The position numbers and the translations under genes were made by a program. The notes below the pieces were generated by a model that ran no database searches, was not told the origin of the DNA, and worked only from the letters and a program-made list of their open reading frames with translations. Source: Verrucomicrobiota bacterium (GTDB lineage: Bacteria; Verrucomicrobiota; Verrucomicrobiia; Opitutales; Opitutaceae). Taken from it: a stretch of DNA of 36,879 nucleotides. Of this stretch, positions 15,933 to 25,294 are shown piece after piece (position 1 is the first letter of the stretch; every line of letters begins with the position of its first letter). The DNA lies in NCBI GenBank assembly GCA_023443455.1, contig JAEZUE010000066.1:1-36879 (forward strand), given 5' to 3'.

Positions 15933-17612
15933 TCAGGGCTCGAGGCGCGTGAACGGGCCGACCACTGCGCCCGTGAAATGGATACCACCGCCGGCGGCGT
16001 TGGTCGTGATCGGCTTCAGGTCCGCCCGCTCCTCCAGCGTCTTCCATTCGCCCCCACCGACGCGGTAGCGGAAGGCGCCCACGAGTTCGTCGGCCTCGAT
16101 CCGCAGCTCGAGCGTCGCAGTCTCCGCGAGCACGGTCTCGACGACCGACTTCGGCGCGGCACCGTTGGCGAGCTCGAGGAAGAGCGTCGGCCCCTCGGCC
16201 GAACGCCTCACTCCGTAGAAGTAGTGCTGCGTCTCGCTCTGATACAACGCGAGACCGGCCGAGACATCGCCCGCCACCGGCACCGTCAGCTCCACCGTGG
16301 CGTCGAACTTCGCATGCTGCACGCGGCGGGCGAGGAAGGCCGGATTCGCCAAGCCGTCGAGCGACGCCTCCTGCGGCACCAGCGAGAGCGTACCGGGCTT
16401 CGTCGCCAGGCTCCACCACGGCGCCTTCGGCGTGCGCAGCATCAACCAGAGCGGCGCGAGCCGGTCGGCGCCGGAATCGAACTCGTCGCGCCAGGTGAAG
16501 TTGCCGGTCAGCGGCACGGGCGCCGCGCCGACCGAGGCGCCCGTGGGCGAGGCCACCGTGTAGGGCACGCGCTCGCCGTGCGGCAGGATGCGGGGCCAGC
16601 CGTCGGCCGTCCATTCCACGGGGAGCAGAAAGGTCTCGCGGCCGGTCGCCTGGTAGCCGTCCTGGAACGGTCGGCACGCGAGGAACACCGACCACCAGCG
16701 CCCGTCGGGGCCGTCGACCAGATTGGCGTGGCCGGTGGCGGTGACCGCCTGCGGCGCGTTGCCGTCGAGGTCGCGCTGGGTGAGGATCGGATTGTCGGCC
16801 CAGGGCACGAACGGGCCGGTGGGCGCCTCGCTGCGCAGGATGACCTGCGAGTGGTTCACGCTCGTGCCGCCCTCGGCACAGCAGAGGTAGTACCAGCCGT
16901 CCTTCTTGAAGAGGTGCGGGCCCTCGATCCAGACGGGCTGGGCGCTCAGGTCGACCCCGCCGTTGACGATGATCGAGCGCGGGCCGACGAGTTTGCGCGT
17001 GGCCACGTCGAATTCCTGGATCCAGATCGCGCGGTGGCCCTGGTAGAGCGGGCTGTTGTCGGGCGGGTTGCCGTTGTTGACCATCCAGGCGCGGCCGTCG
17101 TCGTCGAAGAACAACGACGGATCGATTCCGTCGAAGTCGAGCCACTGCGGGTCGGACCACGGGCCAGCCGGATCGGTGGCGGTGACGAGAAAGTTCCCGC
17201 CGCCGTCGACATGGGTGCACACGACGTAGAAGACGCCGTCGTGGTGCTTGATCGTGGGCGCGAAGAGGCTGCGCGTGGTGCGCTTACCGGTGAAATCGAG
17301 CTGCGACGGGCGGTCGATCACGTTGCCGATCTGGGTCCAGTTCACGAGGTCGCGGCTGTGAAAGATCGGGATGCCGGGGAAGTACGAGAACGTGGAGTTG
17401 ATCAGGTAGTAGTCCTCCCCCACCCGGCAGATCGCGGGATCGGGGTAGAACCCGGCGAGGATCGGATTGCGATAGTGGCCCGCGGGCAGCGGGGCGGCGA
17501 AGAGATCGTCGCGGCCGGTGTATTCGAACCAGTCGAAATGGACCGGGGCGGGGGCGGCGAGCGCGCCGAGCGAGGCGGCGGCGAAGAGGGAGGAGACGAG
17601 CAGGTGTTTCAT
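15933..17612 (-). CDS. GH43 beta-xylosidase / alpha-L-arabinofuranosidase
   Basis: A 559-residue GH43 enzyme with an N-terminal signal peptide (MKHLLVSSLFAAASLGALAA). The five-bladed propeller keeps the three catalytic acids: Asp58 in GFYPDPAI (general base), Asp164 in DGIDPSLFFDDDG (pKa modulator) and Glu230 in WIEGPHLF (general acid). A C-terminal beta-sandwich (about 345-555, starting FTWRDEFDSGADRLAPLW) is the GH43_C2-type domain found in xylan-active subfamilies. The likely reaction is removal of xylose or arabinofuranose from xylo- or arabinoxylo-oligosaccharides in the periplasm. It is the last gene of the xylA-to-GH43 run. Which of the two activities dominates cannot be read from sequence. 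Confidence 0.92.
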   Translation of the reverse strand: MKHLLVSSLFAAASLGALAAPAPVHFDWFEYTGRDDLFAAPLPAGHYRNPILAGFYPDPAICRVGEDYYLINSTFSYFPGIPIFHSRDLVNWTQIGNVIDRPSQLDFTGKRTTRSLFAPTIKHHDGVFYVVCTHVDGGGNFLVTATDPAGPWSDPQWLDFDGIDPSLFFDDDGRAWMVNNGNPPDNSPLYQGHRAIWIQEFDVATRKLVGPRSIIVNGGVDLSAQPVWIEGPHLFKKDGWYYLCCAEGGTSVNHSQVILRSEAPTGPFVPWADNPILTQRDLDGNAPQAVTATGHANLVDGPDGRWWSVFLACRPFQDGYQATGRETFLLPVEWTADGWPRILPHGERVPYTVASPTGASVGAAPVPLTGNFTWRDEFDSGADRLAPLWLMLRTPKAPWWSLATKPGTLSLVPQEASLDGLANPAFLARRVQHAKFDATVELTVPVAGDVSAGLALYQSETQHYFYGVRRSAEGPTLFLELANGAAPKSVVETVLAETATLELRIEADELVGAFRYRVGGGEWKTLEERADLKPITTNAAGGGIHFTGAVVGPFTRLEP

Positions 17613-17626
17613 GGAAATCGGAGGAG

Positions 17627-17701
17627 GTAGGAGCCTGCTTGCAGGCGATCTGTGTTCGGCCCGTCACCGGATACCGAAATCGCCTGCAAGCAGGCTCCTA
17701 C
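17627..17701. repeat. REP doublet (REPIN-like)
   Basis: GTAGGAGCCTGCTTGCAGGC at 17627 and its reverse complement ending at 17701 form an inverted pair around a ~31-bp spacer. It sits in the 102-bp gap between the sialate-O-acetylesterase-type gene and GH43. The same 22-bp unit recurs as a pair at 19760-19816. Confidence 0.8.
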
Positions 17702-17714
17702 ATGGGGTTGAAGG

Positions 17715-19658
17715 TTACCAGGTGTCGGAGCGGAAGGGCGCGGCCGGCAGACCGGCGGCGTTGAAGAGTGTCGCCAGCGGGTTCGCCTGCCAGGCGTAGC
17801 GCACCGCCACGGGCTCGGGCACATCGGGCGACGACACGACCACCGTGTCGCCGTCGATCTTCGCCTCGGCCCAGTGCCAGACCCGATCCGCGCCGGCCAC
17901 GGCGAACTCGCCGAGCGCCTCGCCTCGCACCTTCAGCCCGCCTTCCGTGCCCGTGTAGTGGACACGAAGCGCGCCGGCCAGCGGCTCGAGGCGGCGGAAG
18001 GTCGGGCCCTCCGCCACGACGTCGCGGCCATAGGTGCGGCGGAGCGCCAGCAACGCGAGGCGCTCGCCGACCGTCTGCTTGTCGAGCGGGTGGATGTCGT
18101 TGGCATCGCCGGTGTCGACCGTGACGGCGGTGCCGCAGTTCGGCACCGCGCGGGCGAGCGCCAACTGGGTCTCGCGGATCTGCGTCCAACCGTCGGCCCG
18201 GGCCGCCGGATCGGACTGGCGGCCGGTGAAGAGCGGGAGACTGGCGATGAGAAACGGGAAGTCGCCCGACGCGAAGGCCCGGCGCCAGTCGGCGACCAGT
18301 CCGGTCATGAGGTCGTGGTATTGCCACGCCTTGAACTGGTTGGCCTCGCCCTGGTACCAAAGCGCGCCCTTGAGCGCCATCGGCGCGAGCGGCCGGATCA
18401 TGCCGAGATAGAGCACGGAGGGGATCGTCGGATAGTTCTCGTAGCCGAGCGGAAGCGGGTGCGGCGCACGGGCATCGACGCTCAACGCGGCCCGCCACGC
18501 GCCCTCGAGCGCCACCGCCGAACCATCGCCGAGCTGGAGCTTCAGGTCGGCGGCGGGGTTGGTGAAGCCGCCGTCGGCCTTGGTCTTGAGCACGCGGATC
18601 GCCACCACGTTGCGCCCCGGCCGCAGCACCCCGTCGCGGACGCGGTAGGCGCGCGGGTTTTCCACCCACGAGCTGGCGCCCACCCACTGGCCGTTGATAA
18701 AAACAGTATCCATCTTCTCGACCACACCGAGCAGACACTTCGCCGGGCCGGCGGGAAGCGGATCGGGCAGTTCGATCTCGCGCCGGAACCAGATCACGGC
18801 GGGGGTCTCGGGCACGCCCAGATCGGCGAAGGCGGACTTCAACGTGGTCGGTTTCCACGCGGAGTCGTCGAAACTCTCGTTGCCCCACCCTTCCGCCTGG
18901 CCGCCATCGAACTCGTCGTACCAGTGGCTCACGAAATTCCCGTACTCCGGTCCGCCGAGCGCGTGCAGGCGCGCGATCTCGTCGAGGGCGGGGCCGAACT
19001 CGGGCATCCGCCGCAGTGTCGCCGGGTCCATCCAGCACTCGGCGGGCGTACCGCCCACCGCCGCCTGGATCAGGCCGATGGGCACGCCGGTCTCGGCATG
19101 AACTTTCCGCCCGAAATAGAAAGCCACCGCGGAGAAACCGCCGTTCGCCGTCACGTTCTCCGGGTCGCATGGGCGCCAACTCCCGGCGGGCACCGCCGCA
19201 CCGGCGTAGGAGGAAGTCGTGGACACGCGAAACAGCCGCAGCCCGGGGATATCGGCCGCCGCAGCCGCCGCCTCGCCGCCCTGGGCGCGCGGCAGGCCGA
19301 ACTCCATGTTCGACTGCCCGCTGCACAACCACACGTCGCCCACGAGCACATCGGCGAACTCGGCGCGCGCCGGGCCTTCAACCGTGAGCGTGTACGGTCC
19401 ACCCGCCGGCGGCGGGGCGAACTCCGCCTGCCAACGGCCGTCCGCCGCGGCGACGGTCGTGGCCGTGCGGTCGGCGATGGACACCGAAACGCTCGCCCCC
19501 GGCGCGCTCCAACCCCAGATGCGGTTAGGCTGGTCGCGCTGCAGGACCATGTGGTCGCCGAAGGCCGGGCTGACGAACGGCAGGGCCGGCGCATCGGCGG
19601 CCGAGAGCCGCGCACACAAAACAAACACGAGAAGTGTGGTGGATTGAATCCAGTTCAT
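17715..19658 (-). CDS. Sialate-O-acetylesterase-like (SGNH) carbohydrate acetylesterase
   Basis: A 647-residue protein of the SASA family, with a signal peptide at about 1-20. Motifs are SGNH block I CSGQSNMEFGL (nucleophile Ser116), AAVGGTPAECWM at 199-210, GALWYQGEAN at 431-440 and the C-terminal DANDIHP Asp/His block at 518-524. Between about 245 and 400 is an inserted jelly-roll resembling the GH2/beta-galactosidase sugar-binding domain (FDDSAWKPTTL ... FRREIELP ... VFINGQWVG). SASA proteins with this insertion include plant-polysaccharide acetylesterases such as the CE20 xyloglucan esterases. Removal of O-acetyl groups from xylan fragments fits the locus. Start ATG at 19658, directly on the signal peptide. 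Confidence 0.9.
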   Translation of the reverse strand: MNWIQSTTLLVFVLCARLSAADAPALPFVSPAFGDHMVLQRDQPNRIWGWSAPGASVSVSIADRTATTVAAADGRWQAEFAPPPAGGPYTLTVEGPARAEFADVLVGDVWLCSGQSNMEFGLPRAQGGEAAAAAADIPGLRLFRVSTTSSYAGAAVPAGSWRPCDPENVTANGGFSAVAFYFGRKVHAETGVPIGLIQAAVGGTPAECWMDPATLRRMPEFGPALDEIARLHALGGPEYGNFVSHWYDEFDGGQAEGWGNESFDDSAWKPTTLKSAFADLGVPETPAVIWFRREIELPDPLPAGPAKCLLGVVEKMDTVFINGQWVGASSWVENPRAYRVRDGVLRPGRNVVAIRVLKTKADGGFTNPAADLKLQLGDGSAVALEGAWRAALSVDARAPHPLPLGYENYPTIPSVLYLGMIRPLAPMALKGALWYQGEANQFKAWQYHDLMTGLVADWRRAFASGDFPFLIASLPLFTGRQSDPAARADGWTQIRETQLALARAVPNCGTAVTVDTGDANDIHPLDKQTVGERLALLALRRTYGRDVVAEGPTFRRLEPLAGALRVHYTGTEGGLKVRGEALGEFAVAGADRVWHWAEAKIDGDTVVVSSPDVPEPVAVRYAWQANPLATLFNAAGLPAAPFRSDTW

Positions 19659-19759
19659 GATGGGGCAAGAGGGTGCGCTGTTCGGGCTGCCACGGGCGAG
19701 CCCGCCGTCACTGCACCTATAGATTAGGGAAGGAAGCTCCGTACCAAACGGTGCCGGAT

Positions 19760-19816
19760 GTAGGAGCCTGCTTGCAGGCGATTCCGAGCACAGTTCGCCT
19801 GCAAGCAGGCTCCTAC
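19760..19816. repeat. REP doublet (REPIN-like), second copy
   Basis: The same 22-bp unit as at 17627-17701 (GTAGGAGCCTGCTTGCAGGC...) is present as an inverted pair with a 13-bp spacer. It lies in the 239-bp gap between GH67 and the acetylesterase gene. Confidence 0.8.
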
Positions 19817-19897
19817 ATTTGGATATGGCTGCGCCCCCAACCGATGCGGGCTGAAGCGCCGCACCACGCGCAAGCGCGCCGAAGAAGGTCGACCGAG

Positions 19898-22015
19898 TCA
19901 TCGCATCGCGGGGTCGCCGGGCACGTAGCGCAGGCGGAAGTTCTTGTAGTATTCGAGCGGATGCTCGGCGGGCTCGACGCCCTCGGGCAGCGGCCGCTGG
20001 GAGAACGTCTGGAAGTACAGCAGGCACGCGTCGCGCCAGTGGCGCGCGTCCTTCCGCTGGCGGGCGAGCAGCGACGCGACGTGCGCGTGGCGCCCGGCAT
20101 CGATCTTGCCCCCGAGCCCGGCCCACACCTGTTGCCACGCCACGACCGCGTCGACTCCGGCTTGGTAGTGCAACCCGAGTTCGTCCCACAACGGGCGTCC
20201 CGATTTCAGCGGGCGCCCCCACGGCACATGGTGGAACCAGAGGAGGAACTTCTCCGGGCAAGCGTCGGGATCGCCGAAGACCCGCGCCACCTCCGGGTGG
20301 TACTGCGCCACCGCCGCGGAGCCCGCCGCGGTGCGATCGAAACCGACGCCCACGGCGTCCGCACGGTGATAGTACACCGAGGTCCAGTCGGCACGCCCGG
20401 CCTCGGCCACCCACGGGCCGGGCCCATAGTGGTGGCCTTCGGCCATGATGTGGTGGAGGCCGAGCGGCATCGAGTAGTTGACCACGGTCTCGTGGGATTC
20501 GAGCAGCATGGTCGTAAGCGGCGCGACGACGGCGGGGTCGTTGGAGAACGTCATGCGGGTCCACTCGTCGGCGATGGTCTCCGAGGAAAGCGTGTGGTCC
20601 CAGGCGAGACGACCGAAGGCGTACCAGTTGGCCGCGGCGAGCGGGTGGCCGGTCCAGTTGCGCACCGAGCCGGTGTTGGCGACGCCGGCGATGGCCGAGT
20701 CGGCATGGTCGTCGATGCTGCCGTCGACCACCTTGGCCACCGTCGAGCCGGCACCGGCGCAGAAGGTGTCGGAGTCGAGGCACTCCTTCCACATCGGGGC
20801 GAGGAAGGCCAACTGCATGGCACCGCCGAGGTACTCCTGCGCGATCTGCAGTTCGGGCACGAGCGGGGTTTTCGGCATCGCGCCGAAAAGCGGGTGGAAC
20901 GGCTCGCGCGGCATGAAGTCGATTGCGCCGTTCTTCACCTGCACGAAAACATTGGGCAGGAACGTGCCGTCGAGCGGCGCAAACTCGGTCACGGCCTGTT
21001 TGTGCCGGTCGTCAGGAGTCTCGTGGCTGTACACAAAAGCTCGCCACAGCACGGCGCCGCCGTGCGGCGCGAGCGCGCGGGCCAGCATGTTGGCGCCGTC
21101 GGCGTGGGTGCGGCCGTAGTCCTGCGGGCCGGGCTGGCCCTCGGAGTTGGCCTTCACGAGGAAGCCGCCGAAATCCGGCACCGCCCGGTAGATCTCGTCG
21201 ACCTTCGCCCGCCACCACGCCCCGACCGCCGGATCGAGCGGATCGGCCGTCGGCAGGCCTCCGATCTCCTTCGGCGCACTGAAGCGGGCGGTCAGGTAAA
21301 CACGAACTCCATACGGGCGCAGCGCGGCGGCCAAAACCGCCACCTTCTCCAGGTACGGCGCGGTGAGCACCGTGGCGTTGGCGTTCACGTTGGTGAGCAC
21401 CGTGCCGTTGAGCCCAATCGAGGCGCAGGCCCGCGCGTAGTCGGTGTAGCGGGGATCGACGATCTCCGGCAGCTCGAACCAGTTCCACAACGAGAAGCCC
21501 GCCTGCCCGCGCTCCACGAAACCGGTAAGGTTGTCCCAGTGGTTGAGGATACGGCGCTTGATGCCCGGCGCGCCGCCCAAGCCGTCGAGTTCGGCGACCG
21601 GTCGCCCCGTCTGGATCTGGCGCAGCAGCGCGAAGGCGCCGTACAGCGCGCCGAGATCGCGGTTCGCCGCGATGACCACCTGCGGTGAGGCGCCGCGCTC
21701 GACGCGGATCGAGTACGCGTCGCCGCCACCTGCGACTCCGGAATCCAACTTCACGACCACCACGTCGGGCGCGCGACCGAGCAGGCCCTCGAGCCCGGCG
21801 ACCAGTTCGGTCCCCGCCGCCGCCGTGGTCGGCGTCTCGACACCGGCGGGCGTGGCGAGCACGACCCGCCCCGACACCGCACGATAGTCGTCGCGCAGCA
21901 GCGTGTCGGCCACGGGCTCATAGCGGAGCCAGAGCCGATAGCCGTCCTCGGCGCGAACAACGAGAACCGTGAGGCAAAAGGCGAAAAGCCAAAGGAGAGG
22001 GCGAAGGGACTTCAT
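19898..22015 (-). CDS. GH67 alpha-glucuronidase
   Basis: A 705-residue GH67 enzyme, the typical length. GH67 enzymes release (4-O-methyl-)glucuronic acid from the non-reducing-end xylose of short aldouronic acids. The signal peptide is at about 1-22. The family hallmark KRRILNHWDNL is at 153-163. Catalytic residues match the characterised Cellvibrio enzyme: general acid Glu292 in VKANSEGQPGPQDYG, and the two carboxylates Asp366 (NGAIDFMPREP) and Glu394 (PELQIAQEY). The C-terminal helical domain includes HHVPWGRPLKSGRPLWDEL. It lies between the GH8 and acetylesterase genes and acts after backbone cleavage. Confidence 0.96.
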   Translation of the reverse strand: MKSLRPLLWLFAFCLTVLVVRAEDGYRLWLRYEPVADTLLRDDYRAVSGRVVLATPAGVETPTTAAAGTELVAGLEGLLGRAPDVVVVKLDSGVAGGGDAYSIRVERGASPQVVIAANRDLGALYGAFALLRQIQTGRPVAELDGLGGAPGIKRRILNHWDNLTGFVERGQAGFSLWNWFELPEIVDPRYTDYARACASIGLNGTVLTNVNANATVLTAPYLEKVAVLAAALRPYGVRVYLTARFSAPKEIGGLPTADPLDPAVGAWWRAKVDEIYRAVPDFGGFLVKANSEGQPGPQDYGRTHADGANMLARALAPHGGAVLWRAFVYSHETPDDRHKQAVTEFAPLDGTFLPNVFVQVKNGAIDFMPREPFHPLFGAMPKTPLVPELQIAQEYLGGAMQLAFLAPMWKECLDSDTFCAGAGSTVAKVVDGSIDDHADSAIAGVANTGSVRNWTGHPLAAANWYAFGRLAWDHTLSSETIADEWTRMTFSNDPAVVAPLTTMLLESHETVVNYSMPLGLHHIMAEGHHYGPGPWVAEAGRADWTSVYYHRADAVGVGFDRTAAGSAAVAQYHPEVARVFGDPDACPEKFLLWFHHVPWGRPLKSGRPLWDELGLHYQAGVDAVVAWQQVWAGLGGKIDAGRHAHVASLLARQRKDARHWRDACLLYFQTFSQRPLPEGVEPAEHPLEYYKNFRLRYVPGDPAMR

Positions 22016-22036
22016 GGAAGAAAGGAAGGGAAAGGC

Positions 22037-22095
22037 GTGGCGCAGGCCTCGGTGCCTGCATTGTCCGGTACCGCAGGCACGGAGGCCTGCGCCAC
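22037..22095. repeat. Long inverted repeat upstream of GH67
   Basis: 23-bp arms, beginning GTGGCGCAGGCCTC, with a single mismatch around a 13-bp loop, located 22 bp upstream of the GH67 start codon. Unlike the other hairpins it ends in GTGG/CCAC rather than GTAG. A related half-unit (GGCGCCGGCCTCCGTGCC) lies near 22339. Confidence 0.7.
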
Positions 22096-22102
22096 AGTTG
22101 GA

Positions 22103-22204
22103 TCAGGGAGCATGCGGGGCGTGGATCCGGTGGCATCCACCCGTCTGCAAAAGAGCGAGGATGTAAAGCAAACCATGGTCGTAGCGGCCCTCACCCAAAC
22201 GAAT
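22103..22204 (-). pseudogene. C-terminal fragment of a second GH8 gene
   Basis: The minus strand encodes GRYDHGLLYILALLQTGG, then HRIHAP and a TGA stop. This aligns without gaps to the extreme C-terminus of the intact GH8 upstream (WRYYNGLLHFLALLEAGG, then FRIIAP and stop); I count 17 identities in 30 positions. Homology ends about 33 codons before the stop, and there is no start or catalytic region. It appears to be the remnant of a tandem GH8 gene mostly removed by deletion or repeat insertion. The rest of the 440-bp gap (22016-22455) holds hairpins and a short repeat but no gene. Confidence 0.75.
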
Positions 22205-22416
22205 CGACCCGGGGCGAGTCCGCGCCGGACGGGGAGACAAGTTGAGAGAGCAAGAGCAGTGCATGGGGTGAATGTTCGCACGCAGGAACCGACCGGAGAC
22301 ATCGAAGAGAACGAAGGCCCGAGAAGCAGGACAGGCCGTGGCGCCGGCCTCCGTGCCGGCGAAACCCGATCCCGCAGGCACGTTCTGCCGTACGGCAGAA
22401 TTCGCCACGCACTCTT

Positions 22417-22441
22417 CTTCGTTTCCTTCGTTGTCTTCTGT
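22417..22441 (-). repeat. 25-bp 3'-end repeat, copy after GH8
   Basis: On the minus strand it reads ACAGAAG..AACGAAGGAAAC and onward, beginning about 15 bp after the GH8 stop codon. A copy differing at two bases (32478-32502) overlaps the stop codon of the homocysteine methyltransferase gene. Confidence 0.55.
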
Positions 22442-22455
22442 CGATCCGAACAAAT

Positions 22456-23673
22456 TCAAGGCTGCGCCGGCGGCGGCGGCGCGATGATGCGGAAACGACC
22501 GCCGGCCTCCAACAAGGCCAGGAAATGGAGCAGGCCGTTGTAGTAACGCCATTTCCCCGACGGAATCGGCTCGTTCCAGACGCGGCGGACAAACGGCTTC
22601 GCCAGCTTCGGCTCGGCGGCGAGCCCGGCCACCGCCGCCATCGCGAGCAGGCCGATCGACTCGTCCTCCGAAACCGGCCGGCCATCGAGCGTATAACGGT
22701 CGCGGATGAATGTGCCCTGCGACTTCAGGAAACGCAGCACACGGTTGCTCTGCTCGACCTGCCACGGATCGACACCGAACCAGGCGTGGTCGAGCGCGAC
22801 ATGCGCCAAGGTGCGCCAGGCGTCGTAACGGAAATCGCCGCGCTCGCCCGCGACCGGGCGTCCGTCGAAATGGGCATATTCGGACATGAGTCCGGTCTTC
22901 GGATGCGCGGCCTTGCGGAAATACTCGCGGCTGACGGTCGCGCACTCGGTCCAGAACTTCCGGCCGTCTGCGGTGCGATCCCAGCGCGCCCAGAGCTCGT
23001 AGAAGAACGGCAGATGGTACGAGGGATCAGTAAAACCGCTCGCCTCGGCGGTGGGGGCAAAGACCACCTGACGCTGCTGCGCGTCGAAGATCGCGGTGAT
23101 CTCGCCGCCGCGGTCGTTGTCGCGCATCGCGTCGAGGATCGCCTGCGCCTCGGCGCCATAGTCGATGGCGCGCGGGGCTTGTCCCCAACGGTTCTCCGCG
23201 AAGAGCAGCGCCATGGCGAACCACTCCTCGCCGTCGCTGGCGGAGCCGGGATCGATGTGCGAGCCGTCGAAGCGGCACTGCCACGCGAAGTAGCCGCGGC
23301 GCGGCCCTTCGGCGTGGTACATGAACCGCTTCGCCCAGCGCCAGAGGCGGTCGAACTCGGCCCGCTTGTCGAGCTGCACGCAGAGCATCAGACCGTACGA
23401 CATGCCCTCGCTGCGCACGTCGGCGCTGCCGACATCGGCGATGTAGGCCATGTCGTCGCCGACCGGGTAGTACAGGCGTTGGTCGGCGTCGCGGCCGTGG
23501 AAGAGCTGCTGCCAGAAGGCCTCGATCTTGCGGTCGAGCTGGGCCTCGGATTTGCCGAGCTGCTCGGCGAAGAGGTTGCGGTACCGGCCGGTGGTGAACG
23601 CCCCGCCGTCGGGCGCGGCGTTCAGACCGAGCGCAGCCAGCGCCAGCGCGAGAACGGCGAGACGGCGGAGCAT
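22456..23673 (-). CDS. GH8 reducing-end xylose-releasing exo-oligoxylanase
   Basis: A 405-residue GH8 (alpha/alpha)6-barrel enzyme with a signal peptide at about 1-20. General acid Glu89 lies in the family signature VRSEGMSYGLML. SYHLPFFYELW is at 219-228, and FRYDAWR (281-287) carries the likely base Asp284. The size and the DPGSASDGEEWFAMALLFAENRWG block match the Rex-type oligoxylanases (such as the Bacillus halodurans enzyme), which remove xylose from the reducing end of xylo-oligosaccharides. An endo-xylanase activity cannot be excluded. Start ATG at 23673. It lies 18 bp downstream of the transporter gene, so co-transcription is likely. Confidence 0.9.
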   Translation of the reverse strand: MLRRLAVLALALAALGLNAAPDGGAFTTGRYRNLFAEQLGKSEAQLDRKIEAFWQQLFHGRDADQRLYYPVGDDMAYIADVGSADVRSEGMSYGLMLCVQLDKRAEFDRLWRWAKRFMYHAEGPRRGYFAWQCRFDGSHIDPGSASDGEEWFAMALLFAENRWGQAPRAIDYGAEAQAILDAMRDNDRGGEITAIFDAQQRQVVFAPTAEASGFTDPSYHLPFFYELWARWDRTADGRKFWTECATVSREYFRKAAHPKTGLMSEYAHFDGRPVAGERGDFRYDAWRTLAHVALDHAWFGVDPWQVEQSNRVLRFLKSQGTFIRDRYTLDGRPVSEDESIGLLAMAAVAGLAAEPKLAKPFVRRVWNEPIPSGKWRYYNGLLHFLALLEAGGRFRIIAPPPPAQP

Positions 23674-23691
23674 GGGGATTCCGGCCCCGGA

Positions 23692-25221
23692 TCAGGCCGA
23701 CGCGGCGCGGGCGGCGGTGGCCTTCGCGCGGCGCTCGTTGAGTTCTTCGGCCATCTGGAGCGTCTGCTTCTTGCTCAAGGTGCACAGCGCGATCGAAACC
23801 GCACCGCCGATGAACAGGAGGCCGACGCCGATGCTCGAGGAAACGTGGTAGCCGCGGATCGCCTCGGCGGCGCTCGGCATGGCGGTGTCGTAGCCCCAGA
23901 ATCCGGTCATGGCCCAGAGGAAGACAGCCGAGCCGAGAGCCAAGCCCGACTTCAGCGCGAAGCCGATCGTCGCGAATACCATGCCGGTGAAACGGCGGCC
24001 CGTCTGCCATTCGGAGTAGTCGGCGGCATCCGCATACATGGCCCACGCCACCGCGATCGTCGGGGCGTAGACGATCGAGCCGAGGATCGCGAGGACGAGC
24101 ATCGCGGTCGTGCTCGACGGGGTCAGGAAGTAGTAGGCGAAGGAGTTGAGCGCGGCCAAGGAGAAGCCGCCGAAGATCACCGCCTTCTTGCCGAAGCGCT
24201 TCGCGAAGCTGGCCGACAGGATGATGAACACGATCGTCGTGGCCGTGCCGGCCATGTTGATGATGCTGTTGAACACGTCGGCGACATTCGCCGGGACGTT
24301 GTCCGCCGTGCCGTGCGCGATGTAGCCGAGCGTCTTGTCGAAGATTGTACCCAGAATTCCGGGAGCGATCTCGGAGCTCGGGGTGGTGAGCCCGAGCTTG
24401 GCGAGGAAGTTGAACATCGCGCTCTTGTCGGCGAACTGGTGGTAGAGGTTGTAGTGCGCCGCCCCGCGATAGGTGAGCATCGCGAAGTTGAAGATCGTGT
24501 ATCCGACAAGCGCCATCCACGGCTTGTTCTTGAGCAGGTCGAGGAAGTCCTCCTTCGGCGAGCTCTTCACGTCGCTGGTCGCCTCGATGCGCTCCTTGGT
24601 GGTGAAGAAGGTGACGAGGAACAGGATCAGACAGAGGATCGCCCAGAGGGTCATCGTCATCTGCCAGCCGTACTGGCGGTCATGGCCCTGCGCGAACTTC
24701 GCCACCAGCGGCAGCGTGAAGCCGCCGACGATGAACTGGGCGATGTTGACCGCGACGAAGCGGTAGGAGTTGAGCTTCGTGCGCTCGTTGAGATCACCCG
24801 TCATGACCGCGCTCAGGGCCGAGTACGGCATGTTGTTCATCGAGTAGAGCGTCATGAGCATCGTGTTGGTGATGCCGGCGTACGCGATCATCATGCCCAT
24901 GCTCCAGCCCTTCGGCGTGGTGTAGGCGAGGATCATCACCACCACCCACGGGATACAGGTCCACAACACCCACGGGCGGAACTTGCCCCAACGCGTCTTC
25001 GTCCGATCCGCCATGATGCCCATGATCGGGTCGAAAATCGCATCCCACAGGCGGGGCCACAGGAGGATGGCCGCGGCCGCGCTCGACGAGAGACCGAAGA
25101 CGTCGGTGTAGAAGTTCGTCTGGAACAGCACCATCGTCATGAAGACGAAATTGGCGGCGGCATCGCCGCCGCTGTAGCCGGCCTTTTCGATGAAGGAGAG
25201 ACGCTGAGGGGTTTGGCTCAT
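23692..25221 (-). CDS. GPH-family (MFS) cation symporter, XynP-like
   Basis: A 509-residue inner-membrane transporter of the glycoside-pentoside-hexuronide:cation symporter family (MFS_2). It has about 12 hydrophobic segments. The N-terminus shows the family hallmarks KAGYSGGDAAANFVFMTM, RLWDAIFDPIMGIMADRTKT and RWGKFRPWVLW. There is an unusually long central loop (about 285-370). The position between GH52 and GH8 suggests import of xylo-oligosaccharides or xylosides for cytoplasmic GH52; family members also carry hexuronides, so aldouronic acids are an alternative. Start ATG at 25221 puts the conserved KAGYSGGD block at residue 13. Confidence 0.92.
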   Translation of the reverse strand: MSQTPQRLSFIEKAGYSGGDAAANFVFMTMVLFQTNFYTDVFGLSSSAAAAILLWPRLWDAIFDPIMGIMADRTKTRWGKFRPWVLWTCIPWVVVMILAYTTPKGWSMGMMIAYAGITNTMLMTLYSMNNMPYSALSAVMTGDLNERTKLNSYRFVAVNIAQFIVGGFTLPLVAKFAQGHDRQYGWQMTMTLWAILCLILFLVTFFTTKERIEATSDVKSSPKEDFLDLLKNKPWMALVGYTIFNFAMLTYRGAAHYNLYHQFADKSAMFNFLAKLGLTTPSSEIAPGILGTIFDKTLGYIAHGTADNVPANVADVFNSIINMAGTATTIVFIILSASFAKRFGKKAVIFGGFSLAALNSFAYYFLTPSSTTAMLVLAILGSIVYAPTIAVAWAMYADAADYSEWQTGRRFTGMVFATIGFALKSGLALGSAVFLWAMTGFWGYDTAMPSAAEAIRGYHVSSSIGVGLLFIGGAVSIALCTLSKKQTLQMAEELNERRAKATAARAASA

Positions 25222-25294
25222 GGGAAAAACGCGTCCACGCGGACGCCAGGGGGGTGGATGGAAATGCTGAAACGAAACCGGCCGAACCACGCGA

